Assembly: GCA_026419785.1 (NCBI GenBank)
Contig: JAODTK010003765.1
Location: 310,001 to 374,000, forward strand
Length of the DNA: 64,000 nt
Direction: 5' to 3'
From: Sclerodactyla briareus
Taxonomy: Eukaryota > Echinodermata > Holothuroidea > Dendrochirotida > Sclerodactylidae
How positions within the stretch are numbered: position 1 is the stretch's first letter; each line of letters begins with the position of its first letter. The notes under the pieces were generated by a model that was given only the letters and a program-made list of their open reading frames with translations, did no database searches and was not told the DNA's origin. Position numbers and translations under genes: made by a program. Below are positions 59,881 to 64,000 of the stretch, in pieces.

Positions 59881-60362
59881 TTAACGGCCTAGGCCTAGGC
59901 CCGGCAATCCAACGCTAACGGTCCTATGCTGACGTTGGTGTGTAGAATGGCAGTACGCGCGGTTTTGCATTGTCTTCAGACGCGCTACCTGAAAATGTCA
60001 CCTGAAGAGTAACACAGACTGTAGTTGATCAAACAATTTACCGCACGAAAATGTAATCCGCGTTTCAGTCCGAGTCCAGGGGAAATTCTGAGTCAATTTG
60101 TCCCCGGTAGTGTAGCACATACCGTAGACGGTCAAACACTTTAACGCACATGAAGGTGATCTCGTGTCAGTCCGGGTCCAGAGGACATTTCCAATTTGCT
60201 TTAATGTATTGCACGCGTTGCCTCTCCAGTTAATATAATAGCTCCATGCTGATATACTACCATGCTGAAGAGCGCGCATATCAACTTACGCGATAATGGC
60301 ATCCAGAACTCGCCCAGTCGCTATGCTAACGGGTGCGCGTACAGGGGCGTAGTCAGCCCCTG

Positions 60363-60487
60363 GAGCATTTTACACACCAACGCCAGCTCAGCACAGGGCC
60401 GTTAGCGTTGGATTGCCGGGCCTAGCATTCTACACACCAACGTCAGCTCAGCATAGGGCCGTTGGCACTGGATTGCCGGGCCTAGCC
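60363..60487 (-). repeat. 60-bp hairpin repeat, inverted tandem pair, copy B
   Basis: Two clean tandem units (60,363 and 60,424), opposite in orientation to the unit at 59,893. Together they make a roughly 600-bp palindromic structure lacking the large copy A insertion, and so show its ancestral form. Confidence 0.75.
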
Positions 60488-60617
60488 TATTAGCCCTGAT
60501 GGGCAAAGTTATGAACATTTCTCCAAACTTCAATGAACAAAGCGGGCATATACCCCCCCCCCCCCATACCCCCGCCCCCCCCCCATCTAAGCGAAGCGCG
60601 ACCATAGCTGGCGCGGT

Positions 60618-61258
60618 CTTTCTCAACTTTTGTCTTTACAGTCTTTCCCTCTTTTTATTACCCGTTCTATTTTCCCCTCTTTTTCATTTCTCTTTTTGCC
60701 CTGTTTCCTCCTCTCTTTCTACCCTCTATCTTTCTGCTTTTCTGTCCCTCCATCTCTTCCCTCTCCTTCCTCTCCTTTCACATTTCCCCATCTCTTTTTC
60801 GCCTTCTCTTCTTTTTCATGTTCAGGTAAATTCTAGCCCTGTTCTCCTCTTCCTTGTCTTCTGAGCTCTTTTTTCTTTCTTATTTCTTCTTCCCCATAAT
60901 TCTACTCGTCTTTCTCTAATTTTCTTCCCTGTTTCTCTTTGTTTGTTTGTTTCTCCTTTCATTCTTTCCATTCTCTGATTTCCCTCCTCTTTCTCTCCTT
61001 TGACCTTCGACACCCCCATCCCCTCTGTTCGTTTCCATGTCAATTTCTAGCTCTCTCCTCCGTTTCCTTCTTTTTTCTTTCCCTCATTTTGCCCCCGTTC
61101 CGGTCCCTCTTTCTTTCTTCCCTTTCCTTTCTTTCCATTCCTTCTTTCTTCCCTGTATTGTTTTCCCTCTTTCTCGTCCCTGTTACGTTTTTGTTATTTC
61201 ATTTCCCTCTCCCTCTTTCATTCTCTTCTTCTCCTCATTTTCCCACCAGTTTTTGTTC
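60618..61258. repeat. Long pyrimidine tract, copy B
   Basis: About 640 bp of pyrimidine-rich sequence, one unit shorter than in copy A. TTCAGGTAAATTCTAGCCC lies at 60,821 and a diverged ATGTCAATTTCTAGC at 61,036. The same CACCAGTTTTTG-TTCGGGTGGG boundary follows. It could adopt triplex structure in principle. Confidence 0.85.
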
Positions 61259-63235
61259 GGGTGGGCGCCCCCGCCCAGCCCAGCCCACCCGCTGGCTACT
61301 TTACTGTGTGCGTAGGGACAATTTCAGGACATAAGATTGGGAGCACGAAACTTTCAATCGAATCACATTGAATTTCGTGTTCGTGTCGTTCGGCCTGAGT
61401 GTATCTAGTCTATGCATTAAACGATGTGTCAGCTTCCAGACGATCATAGACAGACTCCAACAGACACGCTGGAATCAGCAACCGAACAGGTGAGTGAAGG
61501 ATTAAAGTGGGTGGCGACTGGCATGCCACACGCATGAATCCGGATGGAACGGAGGTGTTCCGTATAGTTCTATTAGCCAGCCGCCGTTTGGTCTCTCCAA
61601 CATACAATGTAATATTTCACTGGAATAACGATCAAATTAAACATACGGTCTTTGTCACAACCAAGTATTGCTCCACTTTCTCAGCATTTTAGTTTGATTC
61701 AAGGTTATAAACCATGCCTGCCAATTCTCTTCTAATACTGACAGTTTCAAATAATTTAGGTTTGGTTTTCATGACTGGGAAAACACCGAAGCCAGAAAAG
61801 CAGCTGCCGAAGGCCACTATAATACAAACCAGTAAAGCTACTCTGGGACCTTGAGAATGTGGACTTGCCTGTGAAAGGTGACCGATGGAGATCCTCGAAC
61901 ACACAGGGATTCCACTCCAGATTTCGAGCAGCCCCACCAATATGCACGCACAACCGACGTGATGGGGTGGAGGTTGATGGAGAGAGAACCCCTCCCCCCC
62001 CCCAAAAAAAAAAAATAATAATAATAATAATAAATTATAATTTAGAATGACGGGATCCGTTCCGCGTTACTGTGTTGCATACCTGTTTATGTCTCGAATA
62101 CTATCTGTTGAAAGACTAAGCTAGGACCTGAACCTTAGCAAAATTGATCTTTACCTCTGAAGCGTAGTTCCGTGGTTGGAGTAGTTATTTGTAATATTTG
62201 TGCGGTGTTCGACATCCTGAAATGTGGCCAAACGTATTCAGTGTACTGCACGAGACTCGGTCAACAGTTCTGATCAAAGACTAACAGTGACTGACTACCG
62301 GAACATGCTTCTGAGCTTCTGTTACCCTTAAAATGTTCAAGTACCATCGTCTCTTGAACCTTGAACGGAATGGCAGCAACAATTTGATTTTTGATTCTTA
62401 TCGCGGATTGTTCTTGGAACGACTAAGCTAGTATTCCCTATAAGTATAGTCAGGATTATTCGTCGCGATAAACAGGGCCGGGACACACTGCAGAATATTT
62501 TCGATAGGCGACGACTAAGCTATCGGCAACTTCAGTCTTGCTTGAAAAGACACAGGCGCTTCATCTACACTCAAAGAGTTTGAGACCAATATAAAGACCA
62601 TCTGTGTAGCACTAGTGAGGGCTTTACATGAATGTCTTCTAATGAGTCACAATGGTCTTTATTCTTGCAACGTGTAGATCATTCGAATATGCCTATTTCA
62701 ACTGAGATTAAAAGTGGCAGTAAGAAAGAATTGGCCTGTATAGTTCTGCCCATATATTAGAAATATCCTTAATTGCGCGATCTAACATGGGTAAGCCCCA
62801 GAGGCCATGGAGAATTGAATTTCGTCTGTCAGAGCATTTCTCGGGTCGTTTCTCAGTTCAATGAGATTTGCATTTACTATTACTGACCTACCGGAATGTA
62901 ACAAACAATCACCTCGTGTCTGGAATGTCATTATGTGGAGCGAGAGAAGTGAGATTCCTAAAACAGCTGTTTGAGTTTTGAGTTTGAGGGGTTTTTCATT
63001 TATTTTTTTACAAGTCAGAGTCAGTGTAATTTTGGACCTAACAAGATTGGAAATAATCCTGCTATGTGATACCATCGAAGGCGTCAGAGCCCTGGAAGGT
63101 ACACAATGGACAAGGTATAGATAATGAATTCATTGGTACATATATGGATTATATACTCTGATATAGGCTGGTTATACATGTTCTCAGATAGACTATGCTC
63201 ACTCTCCGATAGAATATCAGTGGTGGACGGAGGTC
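61259..63235. other. No gene seen, copy B
   Basis: Aligns with 21,863-25,190 minus the 1.23-kb inverted-repeat insertion, the AT microsatellite and about 80 bp at 24,180-24,270. It has an A run plus AAT microsatellite (62,006-62,035). No family recognised. Confidence 0.4.
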
Positions 63236-63239
63236 ATTT

Positions 63240-63345
63240 TCTCTGTTCTCGGTCTCAGCCTCGGCCTCGGAAGCAAATGCCTCGGCTCGGCCTCGTCTCC
63301 CGGCCTCGGAAATTTGGTCGAGGCCCGGCCGAGGCCGGACATGTC
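63240..63345. repeat. CTCGG minisatellite, copy B
   Basis: Counterpart of 25,195-25,320, with CGGCCTCGG and GAGGCCGGAC units and the same downstream TTGGTTCCAACAAAT. Confidence 0.7.
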
Positions 63346-63740
63346 TGATTCAAATTTCTTAATAAAATACTTAACAAAAGTTTTTGGTTCCAACAAATAT
63401 ATTGGAATACACAGCCAGTTCTTGCCCGTGTACAAAATAGTTAGCCATCCAATGGCCGTATTGGCCTACTGTGTGCAGGGGCTCGGTGTTCCTAAGCAAG
63501 AGCTGCAAGGACAGCACTATAACGATTTAATTCTTTCACATTCCCCTTTTTTTGTTTCATTCCTATCTGTGGAGAAAGGCCACGGCGCCCGTAAAGTCAA
63601 TGTACGAAATAATTGCTCAGTAAGAAAAAGTCTGAGGACTTATCTCGTTGTACTCTCGAGTAACTGAAATTTATGTAGTCATGCAACAGTCATGTCGTAT
63701 ATATAACAATTTAGCAAGAATATTCAGAATATATATAAAG

Positions 63741-63754
63741 TAGTAGTATCAGTC

Positions 63755-63788
<34 letters not shown>

Positions 63789-63808
63789 CAGTAGCAGTAG
63801 TAGTAGTA
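63741..63808. repeat. TAG trinucleotide repeat, copy B
   Basis: (TAG)n of about 68 bp with CAG interruptions, expanded relative to 29,562-29,612. Confidence 0.85.
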
Positions 63809-63891
63809 TTCCATCTCTATTCCTCTCTTACTCCAATGAATCATGACATGCTACATACATACTAATAGCAAAACGTAACTAACAATGGGTT

Positions 63892-63936
63892 ACATTATTA
63901 TTATTATTATTATTATTATTAGTAGTAGCAGTAGCA
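63892..63936. repeat. ATT then TAG microsatellite
   Basis: (TTA)n of about 30 bp followed by AGTAGTAGCAGTAGC. Copy A has only ATTATTATTGG at 29,690, so the repeat expanded in B. Confidence 0.8.
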
Positions 63937-64000
63937 TGCATACCCAATAAAAAGGTTGGTCCAACCGACGATTCTCCTCTCTCTCTCTTTGTCAACATTA

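Larger units (their letters stand above)
43643..64000 (+). repeat. Direct duplication, copy B
   Basis: This is the second copy of the block starting at base 1, collinear to the end of the window (63,960 still matches 29,740). It lacks most copy A insertions and has its own: about 46,240-46,475, 53,747-54,077, about 54,085-56,505, and extra units of two tandem repeats (50,395-50,640 and 57,000-57,900). Both copies contain target sites left empty where the other carries a transposon, so insertions occurred on each after they separated. It may be a true tandem duplicate or the other haplotype. Confidence 0.93.

Noticed and set aside
1-64000. Hairpin or adapter-missed read artefact
   Set aside because: That would give an inverted copy; the duplication is direct.
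1-64000. CRISPR array
   Set aside because: No regularly spaced 25-40 bp direct repeats with unique spacers; all tandem repeats seen are head-to-tail minisatellites.

Overview
The window looks like nuclear DNA of an animal, most likely a marine invertebrate. It has no long open reading frames (the longest ATG-to-stop run is about 170 codons). It is dense in eukaryotic transposons: hAT, PIF/Harbinger and three kinds of non-LTR retrotransposon. It also has microsatellites, minisatellites, G/C homopolymers next to transposon ends, and splice-site-flanked exon candidates. The palindrome TAGGCCTA and near variants recur, which I associate loosely with echinoderm-like genomes; that assignment is weak. 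There are no operons, ribosome binding sites or CRISPR arrays.

The dominant structure is a direct duplication. Copy A covers 1 to about 29,800. Copy B covers about 43,643 to 64,000, where the window ends while the two still align. They are collinear; example pairs are 1/43,643, 4,640/45,980, 8,340/49,380, 10,412/51,747, 11,730/53,089, 12,400/56,512, 14,712/57,985, 16,775/59,897, 21,240/60,822, 25,174/63,214 and 29,420/63,610. The changing offset reflects insertions unique to one copy, most of them mobile elements. About 13.8 kb of single-copy sequence (29,800-43,643) lies between. The copies differ mainly by one- and two-base indels, so part of the difference is probably uncorrected long-read error. 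They could be a tandem segmental duplication or two haplotypes joined end to end by the assembler.

Layout of copy A: hAT-like insertion (356-1,658); C-tract-rich insertion (about 1,985-2,990); a reverse-transcriptase scrap on the minus strand (about 3.8 kb); unrecognised conserved DNA (4-9 kb); GTCGCC minisatellite (9.1 kb); a PIF/Harbinger-like unit with a transposase N-terminal exon and a convergent MADF exon (10.2-11.46 kb), followed by a second MADF exon (11.73 kb); a complete hAT element with perfect 8-bp target duplication (12,871-14,340); hAT transposase C-terminus (14.7-15.35 kb); a 3.6-kb insertion carrying a LINE and a 447-bp tandem duplication (16.9-20.5 kb); a pyrimidine tract (21.0-21.9 kb); a nested inverted-repeat element (22.4-23.6 kb); and a 3.85-kb insertion with a second LINE and a second, inverted copy of the hAT (25.6-29.4 kb). 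Copy B repeats this order without most insertions. It has its own additions: a 331-bp hAT MITE, a 122-bp tandem array, and expansion of a roughly 180-bp satellite.

The single-copy middle holds a third LINE remnant, a GC-rich block (30.8-32.8 kb), a minisatellite, and the only places where host genes might lie. These include two signal-peptide-like reading frames (34,111 and 34,593, the second ending at a splice donor) and some isolated exon-like frames. No host protein could be named with confidence. The coding fragments I do recognise all belong to mobile-element families, though MADF proteins also occur as host genes.
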